Program-made: the position numbers and the translations under genes
Notes under the pieces: model-generated
Told to the model about the DNA's origin: nothing
The model's input: only the letters and a program-made list of their open reading frames with translations
Databases searched by the model: none
Part shown: in pieces, positions 7,520 to 16,564 of the stretch
Layout of the letters: each line of letters opens with the position of its first letter
Position numbering within the stretch: position 1 is the first letter of the stretch
Assembly: GCA_017444985.1 (NCBI GenBank)
Contig: JAFSVK010000004.1
Span: 1-50,397 of the forward strand
Length of the DNA: 50,397 nt
Reading direction: 5' to 3'
Source of the DNA: Bacillota bacterium
Lineage (GTDB): Bacteria > Bacillota > Clostridia > Lachnospirales > CAG-274

Positions 7520-8521
7520 ATGAAAAAGAGCAGCAAAAAGAAAAGATTTCTAAAAAAATTGGCTCTACTAAAAAAAGATAAAAAGTTTGTATTTTTATCA
7601 ATTGCGAGCTTGATAGCTATTGTTTTGGCTTTGTTTGCTTTCTTCCTTTTCCCCGTACTTATATCCGACAAAGTTGCAGAGCTTAAAGCAAAAGAGTTAT
7701 ACGACAATGCCTTCGGGCTTTTGATATCGGGCAACTACGAAAAAGCCTATGATGATTTTGAAGCGCTATATGCAAAATATCCCTCAACAAAATACGGTCA
7801 GGGAGCGTTAAGATGCAAAGCTATGTGCGACATGTATGCTTCTACCGTAAACGGAAGAATGAGAATAGAGGAAAACCGTACTAAGAGCTACGATGTACCA
7901 ACACCTTATACTACCGCCTACGGAGCCTTTCAATCTCTATCGGGTGATCTGCCCCCTATGAACAAAGCACAAGAAAACTTTTTTAGAACTCTTGCAGAGC
8001 TCGTGACCGATAACTACCAAAAGAATAAAAAAAAGGAGTCGGATGCATTATGGGAAGCAGAGGAAAAAGTATACAATGAACATAAGGCGGCCCACCCTAT
8101 CCCTTACGAAGGTATGGATCAAGACTATATACTCTACACAGGCTTAGGCAGATATACAAATCGTGAAGAACGTTCTTCTTCCGATAACCCCGAATCCAAT
8201 TCCTATCCATATAATACATATAAATGGGAGAGAACAATATATACTTGGGAGAAAAACGGCTATATAATATTTAGCGCCACCTGTGAAAAAGGCAAGGTAG
8301 TAAGTGTTTCGGATCACAGACAAGACCCCATAAAATCACAAACACCCACCCCCAAAAATAACTCTTCCAAAAACGGCTCAAGTTCAAAAAACAATTCCCA
8401 CAAAGACCCTTACGACAAGGACCTTGACGCCTATATGGATGATTACAGCGACATTTACGACAACGAGGACGATGCCTACGACGACCTTGAAGAGAACGAA
8501 GATCTGTGGGATGATTATTAA
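7520..8521 (+). CDS. Membrane-anchored protein with acidic C-terminus, unknown function
   Basis: A 333-residue protein. A Lys-rich N-terminus is followed by one membrane segment at about residues 33-54 (IASLIAIVLALFAFFLFPVL), so the bulk faces outside. Residues ~65-110 look like a tetratricopeptide-type helical pair (LLISGNYEKAYDDFEALYAK). The last ~80 residues are a low-complexity Ser/Asn/Lys stretch and then a strongly acidic Asp/Glu/Tyr tail. GAGGGGAG lies 8 bases before the ATG; an in-frame TTG at 7502 lacks a site. It is transcribed alone, ending at the shared terminator. No family recognised. Confidence 0.75.
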   Translation: MKKSSKKKRFLKKLALLKKDKKFVFLSIASLIAIVLALFAFFLFPVLISDKVAELKAKELYDNAFGLLISGNYEKAYDDFEALYAKYPSTKYGQGALRCKAMCDMYASTVNGRMRIEENRTKSYDVPTPYTTAYGAFQSLSGDLPPMNKAQENFFRTLAELVTDNYQKNKKKESDALWEAEEKVYNEHKAAHPIPYEGMDQDYILYTGLGRYTNREERSSSDNPESNSYPYNTYKWERTIYTWEKNGYIIFSATCEKGKVVSVSDHRQDPIKSQTPTPKNNSSKNGSSSKNNSHKDPYDKDLDAYMDDYSDIYDNEDDAYDDLEENEDLWDDY

Positions 8522-8535
8522 AAGATGCTTGTAAA

Positions 8536-8573
8536 AAGCCCCTTACAAAGCGATACAGCCATGTAAGGGGCTT
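8536..8573. terminator. Bidirectional terminator
   Basis: AAGCCCCTTACA pairs with TGTAAGGGGCTT around a 14-base loop. On the minus strand it is followed by TTTTTAC, a good end for nadE; on the plus side the tail is GGTGTTTT. Confidence 0.8.
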
Positions 8574-8593
8574 GGTGTTTTATAATATACCTA

Positions 8594-9352
8594 TTAATTT
8601 TGACTTTTTGGGCAGGTAGGTATTGTTTTTAATTTATGCAGATTAAGTCTGTGCATACGATCTATTTTTTCCTTTGTTTTTTCGTCTTCACATATACCGT
8701 TTAAAATATAGTTATCTAAAGTATCATAGGTAAAACCTATTTTGTCCTCATCGGATCTTCCCGAAAGGCCGTCGGAGGGGGTCTTGTGTACAAGGGTATC
8801 CGGAAGGCCCAAGTATTCACCTATTTTAAGTACTTCGGATACCGTATAGTTTGCCAAAGGGGAAAAATCTCCCGCGGCATCGCCGTACTTTGTGGAATAG
8901 CCTATCCAATCCTCGGATCTGTTGCAGGTATTCGCTACCCTACCCCCGTTTTTAAGGCTTTGAGCTACGGCATAAAGCACCGTCATTCTTATACGAGGCT
9001 GTATGTTTATACGTGTGTCCTCGCTTAGAGTTTCAAGGCCGCTGTCCAAAAGGCTTTTTTCCACCGCCTCCACACTTTCCTTTATATTTACAACTCTGCC
9101 TTCAAGACCTAAAAGTCTTACAAGGCTTTTAGAGTCTTCTATATCGGGCTGTATGCCCTTTGGCATAAGAACAGCCTCCACTCTTTCCTTTCCCAAGGCT
9201 CTTACAAGAAGGGTTGTTACAACACTTGAATCCTTGCCTCCCGAAACTCCCACCACAGCATTTGCGGTAGGTCCGTTTTCCTCAAACCAGTTTTTGATCC
9301 AAGCTACAATGTTTTCCGTTTCTTTTTTGGCATCAAAATTTTTAAGTTCCAT
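8594..9352 (-). CDS. nadE: NAD synthase, ammonia-dependent (NadE)
   Basis: Makes NAD from deamido-NAD, ATP and ammonia. The 252-residue protein is the short form, without a glutaminase domain. The PP-loop SGGKDS is at 37-42; VLMPKGIQPDIED, NTCNRSEDWIGYSTKYGD and FSPLANYTVSEV are the usual substrate-site segments, and HKTPSDGLSGRSDEDKIGF is the characteristic late loop. The last residues TCPKSQN end 20 bases before the shared terminator. It is a single gene with AAGGAAAA before the ATG. Confidence 0.94.
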   Translation of the reverse strand: MELKNFDAKKETENIVAWIKNWFEENGPTANAVVGVSGGKDSSVVTTLLVRALGKERVEAVLMPKGIQPDIEDSKSLVRLLGLEGRVVNIKESVEAVEKSLLDSGLETLSEDTRINIQPRIRMTVLYAVAQSLKNGGRVANTCNRSEDWIGYSTKYGDAAGDFSPLANYTVSEVLKIGEYLGLPDTLVHKTPSDGLSGRSDEDKIGFTYDTLDNYILNGICEDEKTKEKIDRMHRLNLHKLKTIPTCPKSQN

Positions 9353-9542
9353 AATAATTTTCCTTTCTTAAAAAATTAAATTCTTAATAATTAAATATAT
9401 TTTGTAATATTTCTATTGTTATTTTTATGTAAAGCCATTAAATTTCACTATAAATACCTCTCTTTTATAGTCATTCTATAAAAAAATTAAACTAAGTTGT
9501 TACGAAAGTGTTACGACAGAGAAATATTTTTGTAAAAACCCC

Positions 9543-9571
9543 TTGACAAATTCTTAATACTGTAGTACAAT
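9543..9571 (+). promoter_or_regulatory. Promoter of the NlpC/P60 gene
   Basis: TTGACA (9543-9548), 17 bases, TACAAT (9566-9571), followed by a ~60-base leader with AAGGAGAG. The rest of the 278-base nadE/NlpC interval is AT-rich without other clear signals. Confidence 0.85.
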
Positions 9572-9630
9572 ACCACAGTACGATGAAGAACGAATATAGT
9601 TCAATCGAATATTAAGGAGAGATTTTAATA

Positions 9631-10386
9631 ATGAAACTTTTATCAAAATTGGCAGCTTCTGCTTGCATATTTTCGATGGTACTTTCATCAAATGTGTTTG
9701 CTGCCGATAAATATGATGAAGATGCAGTTCCTTCTACACTTTACACAGCGGCATTGTGCGGAAACGCTTCCATCACAAATGTTGACGACGATGTATATGT
9801 AACTGTTTCTTCACCCGAGAAACTGGCTATGAAAGAGGGTATGACCGACAACTCCAAAACACTTGTCAACCTTCCCGATGGATATGCACTTACGGTTCTC
9901 GGCGCAGAGTACGGTTGGGTAAACGTACAGGATGATGAGGGACACACAGGCTATGTAAGAGGTGCCTTCCTTACATTCCACAACGGTGAAAAGCCCGAAA
10001 ACGCTTCCCTTCCCTCAATGCTTGCTCAGCAGATCTGCGACTACTCAAAGCAGTTTATAGGTACACCTTACGTTTGGGGCGGTACAAACCTTACCTCCGG
10101 CGTTGACTGTTCGGGCCTTGTTATGATGTGCTACAAGAACTTCGGTATATCTCTTCCCAGAACATCAAGAGAGATGTACACAAAGGGTACCCCTGTTGCC
10201 AAAGAAGACCTTCAACCCGGTGATCTGGTATTCTTCAACACCTTCGGTTCGGGAGTTTCCCACGTTGGTATGTACGTTGGCGACAACACATATATCGAAG
10301 CGGGTGATGACGGCGTTTGTCTTTCGGATATAAACAGACCCTATGCCCTCAGAACTTACATCGGTGCAAAAAGAATTATAGAGTGA
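9631..10386 (+). CDS. Secreted SH3b-NlpC/P60 peptidoglycan hydrolase
   Basis: A 251-residue exported cell-wall endopeptidase. A signal peptide ends about VFAA (residue ~25). An SH3b-like domain occupies ~50-118 (DGYALTVLGAEYGWVNVQD). The NlpC/P60 domain runs from ~135 to the end, with catalytic Cys in GVDCSG (C160) and His in SHVGMYVG (H211); the third polar position is in YIEAG. Such enzymes cut gamma-D-Glu to diamino-acid bonds in stem peptides. It has its own strong promoter and terminator. Confidence 0.9.
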   Translation: MKLLSKLAASACIFSMVLSSNVFAADKYDEDAVPSTLYTAALCGNASITNVDDDVYVTVSSPEKLAMKEGMTDNSKTLVNLPDGYALTVLGAEYGWVNVQDDEGHTGYVRGAFLTFHNGEKPENASLPSMLAQQICDYSKQFIGTPYVWGGTNLTSGVDCSGLVMMCYKNFGISLPRTSREMYTKGTPVAKEDLQPGDLVFFNTFGSGVSHVGMYVGDNTYIEAGDDGVCLSDINRPYALRTYIGAKRIIE

Positions 10387-10393
10387 TATTTTT

Positions 10394-10422
10394 AGCGGAG
10401 GCTTTATTGTCTCCGCTTTTTT
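10394..10422 (+). terminator. Terminator of the NlpC/P60 gene
   Basis: AGCGGAG and CTCCGCT form a stem followed by TTTTTT. Repeat copy 2 begins three bases later. Confidence 0.85.
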
Positions 10423-10424
10423 AA

Positions 10425-10583
10425 GGGTACCTCTAAGAAGTGCTACTGAAGTAAAATCGAGATATCTTGTTCGAGGACCGGGAAATGACTCGAAAGCAAT
10501 GCCACAAGCATTGTCGAGAGACATTGACTACTAACCTATTCAAGATAGCCGATTTTACGATCTATGACTTTTTAGAGGTGCCC
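10425..10583 (+). repeat. 157-bp interspersed palindromic repeat, copy 2
   Basis: Starts GGGTACCTCTAAGAAG and ends TTTTTAGAGGTGCCC. TTAA lies directly on both sides, a likely 4-bp target duplication. The right terminal repeat supplies the last seven residues (GTSKKS plus stop) of the GNAT gene coming from the right. Removing the element and one TTAA leaves the GNAT frame open far into the neighbouring terminator and gene. Confidence 0.92.
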
Positions 10584-11113
10584 TTAATATACCACTTACT
10601 TACACTCACCTTATTTTCAAGACCCCAATCTTCCTCGGTCTCCATTGCCTTTGTAAAGCCACACTTTGCAAGCGCCGCTTCAGATGCCTTATTTCCCTTC
10701 ATAACGGTTGCGGTTATAAGCTCTGCCTCCGTATTATTGAAAACATATTCTATCATAAGTATCGTAGCCTCCGTTGCAAGTCCCCTTCCCCAATACTGCT
10801 TTTTTGACCTGTATCCTATACTTATTTTATTATATTCTTTACGGTAGCCGTAAAACTCTGCCAACCCGCAAAATTCTTCCTTAAAATACACCCCCAATAT
10901 CAATGAGCCCTCGGAGATACACTCTGTATAAAGTGCCTCTACAAGCTTCTTTTCATCTATATGTTTTTTCTCAAAAATAAATGCAGGCACATACCTATAT
11001 ACCGACTTATCCTCAGTCATTTCCTTTATGTCGGTAACATCTTTCTCTTCTATTTTCTTAATAACGATATCTCCCGATATTATATAAGGTATTTCTTTAA
11101 ATATACCTATCAT
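10562..11113 (-). CDS. GNAT family N-acetyltransferase, C-terminus encoded by a repeat
   Basis: A 183-residue acetyltransferase of the RimJ/RimL type; substrate unknown. IGYRSKKQYWGRGLATEAT is the acetyl-CoA binding loop and the C-terminal part reads ASEAALAKCGFTKAMETEE. The ATG at 11113 overlaps the preceding gene's stop as ATGA, which indicates translational coupling; an earlier in-frame TTG at 11128 is less likely. The last residues GTSKKS and the stop lie inside repeat copy 2, so the original 3' end has been replaced. It is the last gene of the run from rfbB to here. Confidence 0.85.
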   Translation of the reverse strand: MIGIFKEIPYIISGDIVIKKIEEKDVTDIKEMTEDKSVYRYVPAFIFEKKHIDEKKLVEALYTECISEGSLILGVYFKEEFCGLAEFYGYRKEYNKISIGYRSKKQYWGRGLATEATILMIEYVFNNTEAELITATVMKGNKASEAALAKCGFTKAMETEEDWGLENKVSVSKWYIKGTSKKS

Positions 11114-11376
11114 AAAGGTTTTTTCCAATACTCTTCCTCTTTTCCGTTTTGAAGTGCCTCCAAATACTTATCCGCAAGGTCGAAAATTTCACTTTCGTCT
11201 TCTATCTGATAATATGTTTTATCTTTGGTTTTCTTTATATCTTTGGAGTTTGCGTTTTCCAGGAAGGCTGTTATTTTTTCCTTCCATTTAAGGGCTTTTT
11301 CCTCCCCTACCTCCTCATAACACACCAACTCCTCATATATTTCTTGTACAAAATCATTTATTTCAAGCTTTATCAT
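11110..11376 (-). CDS. Small uncharacterised protein between ruvB and a GNAT gene
   Basis: An 88-residue, strongly charged, apparently helical protein starting MIKLEINDFVQEIYEE. I recognise no family. GAGG lies 6 bases before the ATG at 11376; an in-frame GTG that overlaps the ruvB stop is possible (92 residues). Its stop overlaps the GNAT start as ATGA. It is probably cotranscribed with ruvAB. Confidence 0.7.
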   Translation of the reverse strand: MIKLEINDFVQEIYEELVCYEEVGEEKALKWKEKITAFLENANSKDIKKTKDKTYYQIEDESEIFDLADKYLEALQNGKEEEYWKKPL

Positions 11377-11384
11377 ATCGCACC

Positions 11385-12404
11385 TCACATTAAAAATGTT
11401 TCTATCCCCAAATACTCATAGGCTCGTCTTGTGGCTACTCTGCCTCTGGGTGTTCTCATTATAAATCCCTGCTGTATAAGATAGGGCTCATAAACATCTT
11501 CTATAGTACCCGCATCCTCACCTAAGGATACCGCAAGAGTATCAAGACCTACGGGGCCGCCTTCAAATTTTTCTATAATGTTTTTGATCAAATTCTTGTC
11601 GTTTACATCAAGACCGTTGCGATCCACCTCAAGTATATCCAGGCTTTCTCTTGCTACTTCCTCCGTTATGACACCGTCATACTTCACCTGTGCAAAATCT
11701 CGCACTCTTTTCAAAAATCTGTTGGCTATCCTGGGTGTACCTCTGGATCTTTTGGCAAGCTCCAAGGCACCCTTATCCTCTATTTCCACATCAAAAACAC
11801 GAGCAGACCTTTTTATTATCCTTGTAAGTTCCTCCACGCTGTACATTTCAAGCCTGTTGGTCACTCCAAACCTTGCCCTTAGGGGCTCACTTAAAAGGCC
11901 TATTCTTGTAGTGGCTCCCACCAATGTAAAGTGAGGAAGCTTTATTCTTATACTTTTGGCATCGGCTCCCTTGCCCAAAACGATATCCAGCATAAAATCT
12001 TCCATAGCAGAGTAAAGCACCTCTTCCACAAGCCTGTTTATGCGGTGTATCTCGTCTATAAAAAGCACATCGCCCTCATTCAGACCGTTGAGTATCGCCG
12101 CCATATCACCGGGTCTTTCTATAGCGGGACCCGTAGTCACTTTAAGGGAAGCATTCATTTCATTTGCTATTATATTTGAAAGTGTGGTCTTTCCAAGCCC
12201 GGGAGGCCCGTACAGAAGCACGTGATCCAAACTTTCTCCTCTTTGTTTGGCGGCTTCTATATATATTTTCATATTTTCTTTTACTTTTTCCTGCCCTATA
12301 TATCCGTCAAAACCCGAAGGCCTAAGTTGAGTATCCGAAAATATATCCTCTTGTTTTTCCGCAGCACCCGTAAGCCTTGTGTCCTCGGTAGTTCTTATAG
12401 CCAT
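11385..12404 (-). CDS. ruvB: Holliday junction branch migration DNA helicase RuvB
   Basis: The hexameric AAA+ motor that drives branch migration with RuvA. It has 339 residues, the usual length. Walker A GPPGLGKT is at 66-73, Walker B with DEIH at 117-120, sensor 1 in VGATTRIG, the arginine finger region in SEPLRARFG, and a C-terminal winged helix ([21 protein letters not shown]). It follows ruvA by 11 bases. Confidence 0.98.
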   Translation of the reverse strand: MAIRTTEDTRLTGAAEKQEDIFSDTQLRPSGFDGYIGQEKVKENMKIYIEAAKQRGESLDHVLLYGPPGLGKTTLSNIIANEMNASLKVTTGPAIERPGDMAAILNGLNEGDVLFIDEIHRINRLVEEVLYSAMEDFMLDIVLGKGADAKSIRIKLPHFTLVGATTRIGLLSEPLRARFGVTNRLEMYSVEELTRIIKRSARVFDVEIEDKGALELAKRSRGTPRIANRFLKRVRDFAQVKYDGVITEEVARESLDILEVDRNGLDVNDKNLIKNIIEKFEGGPVGLDTLAVSLGEDAGTIEDVYEPYLIQQGFIMRTPRGRVATRRAYEYLGIETFLM

Positions 12405-12415
12405 ATATCCCTCTT

Positions 12416-13003
12416 TCAGTTCAAGGCTCTTAAAGCTCTCTGAACCAACTCTTCCGTAGTTAATTTCTCATCATAAATACTTGATACCGCTTTTTCCGAC
12501 TCTCCCGCGGTAAAGCCCAAAGCCTGCAATGCTTGTACCGCCTCCGTTTTGGCAAGGGATACCGATGAAGGTACGCTTACAGGTGCCGTAAGCCCCGTAT
12601 ATCCCTTTAGTTTATCCTTAAGTTCAAGAGCTATCCTTTGGGCTGTTTTCTTGCCTATACCCGGGGCTTTTGCCAAGGTGTTTACATCCTCTGTCATAAC
12701 AGCCAATGTAAGTGCATTTATATCGGAGCTGCCAAGTATACCCAAAGCACTTTTGGGACCTACTCCGTTCACACATATAAGAAGCTTAAAAAGATCCAAC
12801 TCCTGTCTTGTAAGAAAGCCAAAAAGCGTGATATCGTCTTCCTTTACACTTGTGTAGGTATATATCTTTACCTCCCCCTCCTTCACGGAAAGAGTGAGGG
12901 CAGTTTGTGAGGAAACATTTATATTGTAGCCTATACCGTTGTTCTCGGCTACAACAAAACCATCTCCCACATATTCTATACTTCCTTTTACAAATCCTAT
13001 CAT
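12416..13003 (-). CDS. ruvA: Holliday junction DNA helicase subunit RuvA
   Basis: Tetrameric protein that grips the four-way junction and loads RuvB. It has 195 residues from the ATG at 13003, which has GAGGA 5 bases upstream and gives the family start [12 protein letters not shown]; a longer in-frame upstream extension overlaps the DUF1858 stop and lacks support. The N-terminal OB domain, two helix-hairpin-helix motifs ([17 protein letters not shown] and [15 protein letters not shown]) and the C-terminal RuvB-binding domain ([11 protein letters not shown]) are all visible. Confidence 0.97.
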   Translation of the reverse strand: MIGFVKGSIEYVGDGFVVAENNGIGYNINVSSQTALTLSVKEGEVKIYTYTSVKEDDITLFGFLTRQELDLFKLLICVNGVGPKSALGILGSSDINALTLAVMTEDVNTLAKAPGIGKKTAQRIALELKDKLKGYTGLTAPVSVPSSVSLAKTEAVQALQALGFTAGESEKAVSSIYDEKLTTEELVQRALRALN

Positions 13004-13050
13004 ATTATCCTCAAAAAAGGCCGTCAAATAAATTGCCGGCCCCATTGTCA

Positions 13051-13257
13051 TTAAATATTACCTGTTTCAAGGTAGTTGTTTATGCTGTCTACCACTTCGG
13101 TCACATCCATACCGTGAACCATACAAGCCTCTTCAAGGCTTTCCATTTGAGATGCGGGACATCCCACACAGTGCATACCGCTGTTCATAAGTACTGCAGC
13201 TATCTGCATATCTTGTGCAAGCAATTCGCCTATTACGGAATCTTTTGTTACTTTCAT
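13051..13257 (-). CDS. DUF1858 domain protein
   Basis: A 68-residue protein matching the DUF1858 pattern: an N-terminal MKVTKDSVIGELL, the SGMHCVGCPASQMESLEEA core with a CxxC-like pair, and a helical end. The family often accompanies redox or hybrid-cluster proteins and may bind a metal; the function is unknown. It sits between lepB and ruvA, close to both, and is probably cotranscribed. Confidence 0.88.
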   Translation of the reverse strand: MKVTKDSVIGELLAQDMQIAAVLMNSGMHCVGCPASQMESLEEACMVHGMDVTEVVDSINNYLETGNI

Positions 13258-13262
13258 TTTTT

Positions 13263-13967
13263 TTACTCCTTTTCTTCTTTTATAATACCCATGTGATTCA
13301 CAGGGAAATATTTAAACACGGCTTTGCCGAGTATTTCATCTTTTCTTACAAAATGGTTTTGCCAGTATCTCGAATCGTGGGAGTTGTTTCTGTTATCTCC
13401 CATCATAAAATAACAATCCTCGGGAACTTCAAACTCCATATCGGGGCTTTCCATAGGCTCTTTTATAAACTCATCTTTCAAAGGCTCCGTGCTGTCGTTT
13501 ATATAGACCTCATTGTCCTTTATCGTTACCTTTTCACCGGGAAGACCTATAACTCTTTTTATGAAAAGAGTGTTTGCCTCCTTGTCACCCTTTGAAATAT
13601 TGGGATTTACATTAGGGTCCTTGTCGGGAAACTTAAACACCACTATATCAAAGCGCTTTACACTTCCAAACTTATAGGCAAGCCTGTTTGCTATAAGCCT
13701 GTCGCCTGTCATTATGGTATCTTCCATAGATGCGGAGGGCACCCTTGCATTTACTATAAAAAACTGTGTTATAATAAGGGCACAGACAACCGCAAACACA
13801 AGTGTCCACACCCAGCTGAATAACTCTCTTACGATCTTTTGCTTTTTCGTAAAGCTGTAGGACCCTGCCTCCATCTTTTTTTCGCTCATTGTTATGAGCT
13901 TCCAAAAGCCCAATTCGAAAGGGACTTGCGGCTTGTTTTGTTTTTCTTGCTTTTCCTCTTTTGCCAT
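13263..13967 (-). CDS. lepB: Type I signal peptidase
   Basis: Removes signal peptides at the outer face of the membrane. The 234-residue protein has a charged cytosolic N-terminus and one membrane segment at ~51-71. The catalytic Ser is S80 in VPSASMEDT and the general base Lys is K137 in FIKRVIGLPGE; the MGDNRNNSHDSR box is intact. GGAGAG precedes the ATG at 13967; an upstream in-frame ATG at 13979 overlaps the rfbB stop and lacks a ribosome binding site. Confidence 0.95.
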   Translation of the reverse strand: MAKEEKQEKQNKPQVPFELGFWKLITMSEKKMEAGSYSFTKKQKIVRELFSWVWTLVFAVVCALIITQFFIVNARVPSASMEDTIMTGDRLIANRLAYKFGSVKRFDIVVFKFPDKDPNVNPNISKGDKEANTLFIKRVIGLPGEKVTIKDNEVYINDSTEPLKDEFIKEPMESPDMEFEVPEDCYFMMGDNRNNSHDSRYWQNHFVRKDEILGKAVFKYFPVNHMGIIKEEKE

Positions 13968-13978
13968 ATTTCTCTCCA

Positions 13979-14998
13979 TTAACGATTTGTGTACATTTTA
14001 TCGTAGTAGTTACGATATTCGCCCTTTATTATCTCTTCCCACCACTGCTTGTTGTTAAGGTACCAATCTATAGTCTTTTTAATACCGTCTTCAAACTTGG
14101 TTTCGGGAAGCCACCCAAGGGCATTGTGTATCTTTGTGGGGTCTATGGCATAACGCATATCATGGCCCTTTCTGTCGGTAACAAACTGTATGAGAGATTC
14201 GGGTTTACCCAAGTGTTTACATATAAGCTTTACAATATCGATATTTCTCATTTCATTGTGTCCGCCTACATTGTAGACCTCTCCCGCTTCGCCCTTGTGT
14301 ATTATAAGGTCTATGGCTTTGCAATGGTCTTCTACATAAAGCCAATCTCTTACATTTATACCCTCTCCGTATACGGGAAGGGGCTTATCGTGAAGAGCGT
14401 TCACGATGGTAAGAGGTATAAGCTTTTCGGGAAAATGGTAGGGTCCGTAGTTGTTTGAACAACGGGATATCGTTACATTTAAGCCATAAGTCCTGTGGTA
14501 TGCCTGTACCATGAGGTCCGCCCCCGCCTTTGATGAGGAATAGGGGCTTGAAGTATGCAAAGGTGTGCTTTCCGTAAAGAAAAGATCCTTCCTGTCAAGG
14601 GGAAGATCTCCGTATACCTCGTCGGTAGACACCTGATGATACCTCTTTACACCGTACTTTTTCGATGCATCCATAAGCACCTCCGTGCCTATGATATTCG
14701 TTCTTAAAAACACTTCGGGCTCCTCTATGGATCTGTCCACATGGGATTCCGCCGCAAAGTTTACAACAATATCGGGCTTTTCCTTTTCAAAAATATCATA
14801 TACAGCCTGTCTGTCCGCAATATCGGCTTTGTAAAATTTAAAACCCGGTTTATCCAAAACGGAGGCAAGTGTGGAAAGATTTCCCGCATAAGTTAAAAGA
14901 TCCACGCATATAAGGTTATAATCGGGATATTTTTTCCTCATGTGGAATATAAAATTGCTACCTATAAAACCTGCTCCGCCTGTTATCAGTATGTTCAT
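13979..14998 (-). CDS. rfbB: dTDP-glucose 4,6-dehydratase
   Basis: Converts dTDP-glucose to dTDP-4-keto-6-deoxyglucose for surface-sugar synthesis. It is a 339-residue extended short-chain dehydrogenase: GGAGFIG NAD-binding motif at 7-13, STDEVYGDL with T125, D126 and E127, and the YSSSK active site (Y153, K157). The other rhamnose genes (rfbA, C, D) are not in the window, so this copy stands apart from its pathway. It heads the run rfbB-lepB-DUF1858-ruvAB. Confidence 0.95.
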   Translation of the reverse strand: MNILITGGAGFIGSNFIFHMRKKYPDYNLICVDLLTYAGNLSTLASVLDKPGFKFYKADIADRQAVYDIFEKEKPDIVVNFAAESHVDRSIEEPEVFLRTNIIGTEVLMDASKKYGVKRYHQVSTDEVYGDLPLDRKDLFFTESTPLHTSSPYSSSKAGADLMVQAYHRTYGLNVTISRCSNNYGPYHFPEKLIPLTIVNALHDKPLPVYGEGINVRDWLYVEDHCKAIDLIIHKGEAGEVYNVGGHNEMRNIDIVKLICKHLGKPESLIQFVTDRKGHDMRYAIDPTKIHNALGWLPETKFEDGIKKTIDWYLNNKQWWEEIIKGEYRNYYDKMYTNR

Positions 14999-15213
14999 GT
15001 ATCCCTTCCTTACTTTCTTTTTTTTAATGCTATCCTATATAATAACACTTAAACAACAAAAGGTCAAATACTTTATTCCAAACTTTACCCTCCAACATAT
15101 TTTATGTGGTTTTTTGTTCCTTTTTTAGGCAAAAAAAATCGGTAATATACGACATTGTAGAAGTTTTGATATGCCACCGCAGATTTTTTAGGCTAAATAT
15201 GTAAGTTAAACCG

Positions 15214-15243
15214 TTTACAAGTTTCTTCTTGATATGCTATAAT
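15214..15243 (+). promoter_or_regulatory. Promoter of the prephenate-dehydratase-like lipoprotein gene
   Basis: TTTACA (15214-15219), 18 bases, TATAAT (15238-15243) with a TG one base before the -10; GGAGG follows before the ATG at 15286. Confidence 0.8.
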
Positions 15244-15285
15244 AAAAAAAATTTTACACTAACTTATAAAAAAACGGAGGAAAAA

Positions 15286-16209
15286 ATGAAAAAAATCGCT
15301 TTATTATTATTGATGTGCTGTATGTGCTTTTCAAATGTGGGATGCTCATCTTCTGCCCCACAGGCACAACAGCCTCAAACGGAAACGGAACAGCCCTCCT
15401 TTGCTACGGCAAAAGTAAGCTACTTAGGTCCCGAGGGAACATATACTCAAGAGGCTTGTGAGAAGTTTTTTGGTGGTTCGGGAGAATATATACCCTACAA
15501 AACAGTAGATGATGCGGTGGCGGCTCTTGTTAAAAGAGAGTCGGATCATGCCGTTATCCCTCAGGAAAATACCATAGGCGGTGCTGTAACGGATTATATC
15601 GATACTTTGATAGGAGAAAAAAGTCTCAGCGTTGTGGGGGAAGTGGAACTGCCCATAAGTCAAAATCTTCTTGTCTTACCCGATGCACAGTTGAGTGATA
15701 TTAAAACCGTCTATTCCCATAAACAAGGCATAGCCCAAGGGAAGGATTTTCTTGCCCAAAATCTCCCCGAGGCGGAAGTTGTTGAGGTGTCCAGTACGGC
15801 AGAGGGTGCAAAAAAAGTTGCAGAGGCCAAAGATAAAACCGCCGCAGCCATTGCCTCCGCAGGCTGTGCGGATGTGTATGGTTTAAAAATACTTTCTTCA
15901 AATATACAAAATAACGACCTGAATAAAACCAGATTCTATGTTTTGTCTACGGATAATGCCCCTATGGATAAAAAAGAAAGGTTTGCCTTTATTGCAAGCG
16001 GTGAAGCTAAAAACCTGCCAAAGCTTATGAATAAGCTGGAAAGCCTAAACGCCACCCTCATAACGATACATGACAGACCTCTTAAAACGGAACTTGGACA
16101 ATATAATTATGTCATAGAATGTGCCGAAGGCACCTACAACACCTATGAGGAACTTTCAAAAGTAGAAGGCTTTGAGTATCGTTTCCTCGGCTGCTTTGAC
16201 AGTTATTGA
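15286..16209 (+). CDS. Lipoprotein with prephenate dehydratase and ACT-like domains
   Basis: A 307-residue protein. A lipoprotein signal ends at C20 (FSNVGC), so the mature protein should sit outside the membrane. Residues ~43-222 are a prephenate dehydratase (PheA) domain: VSYLGPEGTYTQEA, the PQENTIGGAV loop (92-101), H145 in VYSHKQG and the catalytic TRF at 215-217. Residues ~231-305 resemble the PheA ACT regulatory domain, but its Phe-binding ESRP motif reads IHDRP. The enzyme is normally cytosolic in phenylalanine synthesis. Export suggests either an external enzyme or, since the catalytic domain has a periplasmic-binding-protein fold, a sensor or carrier for an aromatic compound. It is monocistronic with its own promoter. 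Confidence 0.87.
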   Translation: MKKIALLLLMCCMCFSNVGCSSSAPQAQQPQTETEQPSFATAKVSYLGPEGTYTQEACEKFFGGSGEYIPYKTVDDAVAALVKRESDHAVIPQENTIGGAVTDYIDTLIGEKSLSVVGEVELPISQNLLVLPDAQLSDIKTVYSHKQGIAQGKDFLAQNLPEAEVVEVSSTAEGAKKVAEAKDKTAAAIASAGCADVYGLKILSSNIQNNDLNKTRFYVLSTDNAPMDKKERFAFIASGEAKNLPKLMNKLESLNATLITIHDRPLKTELGQYNYVIECAEGTYNTYEELSKVEGFEYRFLGCFDSY

Positions 16210-16246
16210 GAGATCCAAAAAAATTTATAACTTTGCAAAAAAAACC

Positions 16247-16275
16247 TTGACATTCCCTCCCAATATGTGTATAAT
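16247..16275 (+). promoter_or_regulatory. tRNA cluster promoter
   Basis: TTGACA (16247-16252), 17 bases, TATAAT (16270-16275): consensus, 20 bases upstream of tRNA-Asp. Confidence 0.92.
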
Positions 16276-16294
16276 GGTTCTGTTGCTGATATGT

Positions 16295-16368
<74 letters not shown>

Positions 16369-16376
16369 TCACATAT

Positions 16377-16449
16377 GGGAGCATAGCTCAGCTGGGAGAG
16401 CATCTGCCTTACAAGCAGAGGGTCATAGGTTCGAGCCCTATTGTTCCCA
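16377..16449 (+). tRNA. tRNA-Val (TAC)
   Basis: A 73-base cloverleaf. GGGAGCA pairs with TGTTCCC, the anticodon TAC is at 16410-16412 in CTTACAA, and the T-loop TTCGAGC is present. It starts 8 bases after tRNA-Asp. The CCA end is not encoded. Confidence 0.97.
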
Positions 16450-16477
16450 TATCGGGGAGGTCTACCCTCCCCCCTAA

Positions 16478-16561
16478 GCCCGAGTGGCGGAATTGGTAGA
16501 CGCAAGGGACTTAAAATCCCTCGATGGCAACATCGTACCGGTTCAAGTCCGGTCTCGGGCA
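16478..16561 (+). tRNA. tRNA-Leu (TAA)
   Basis: An 84-base class II tRNA. GCCCGAG pairs with CTCGGGC, the anticodon TAA is at 16512-16514, and a long variable arm (TCGATGGCAACATCG type) is present. Last gene of the cluster, followed by a terminator. Confidence 0.97.
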
Positions 16562-16564
16562 TAA

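Noticed and set aside
10165-10524. A 119-residue minus-strand frame opposite the NlpC/P60 gene end
   Set aside because: It is antisense to a well supported gene, its terminator and repeat copy 2, with no start signals.
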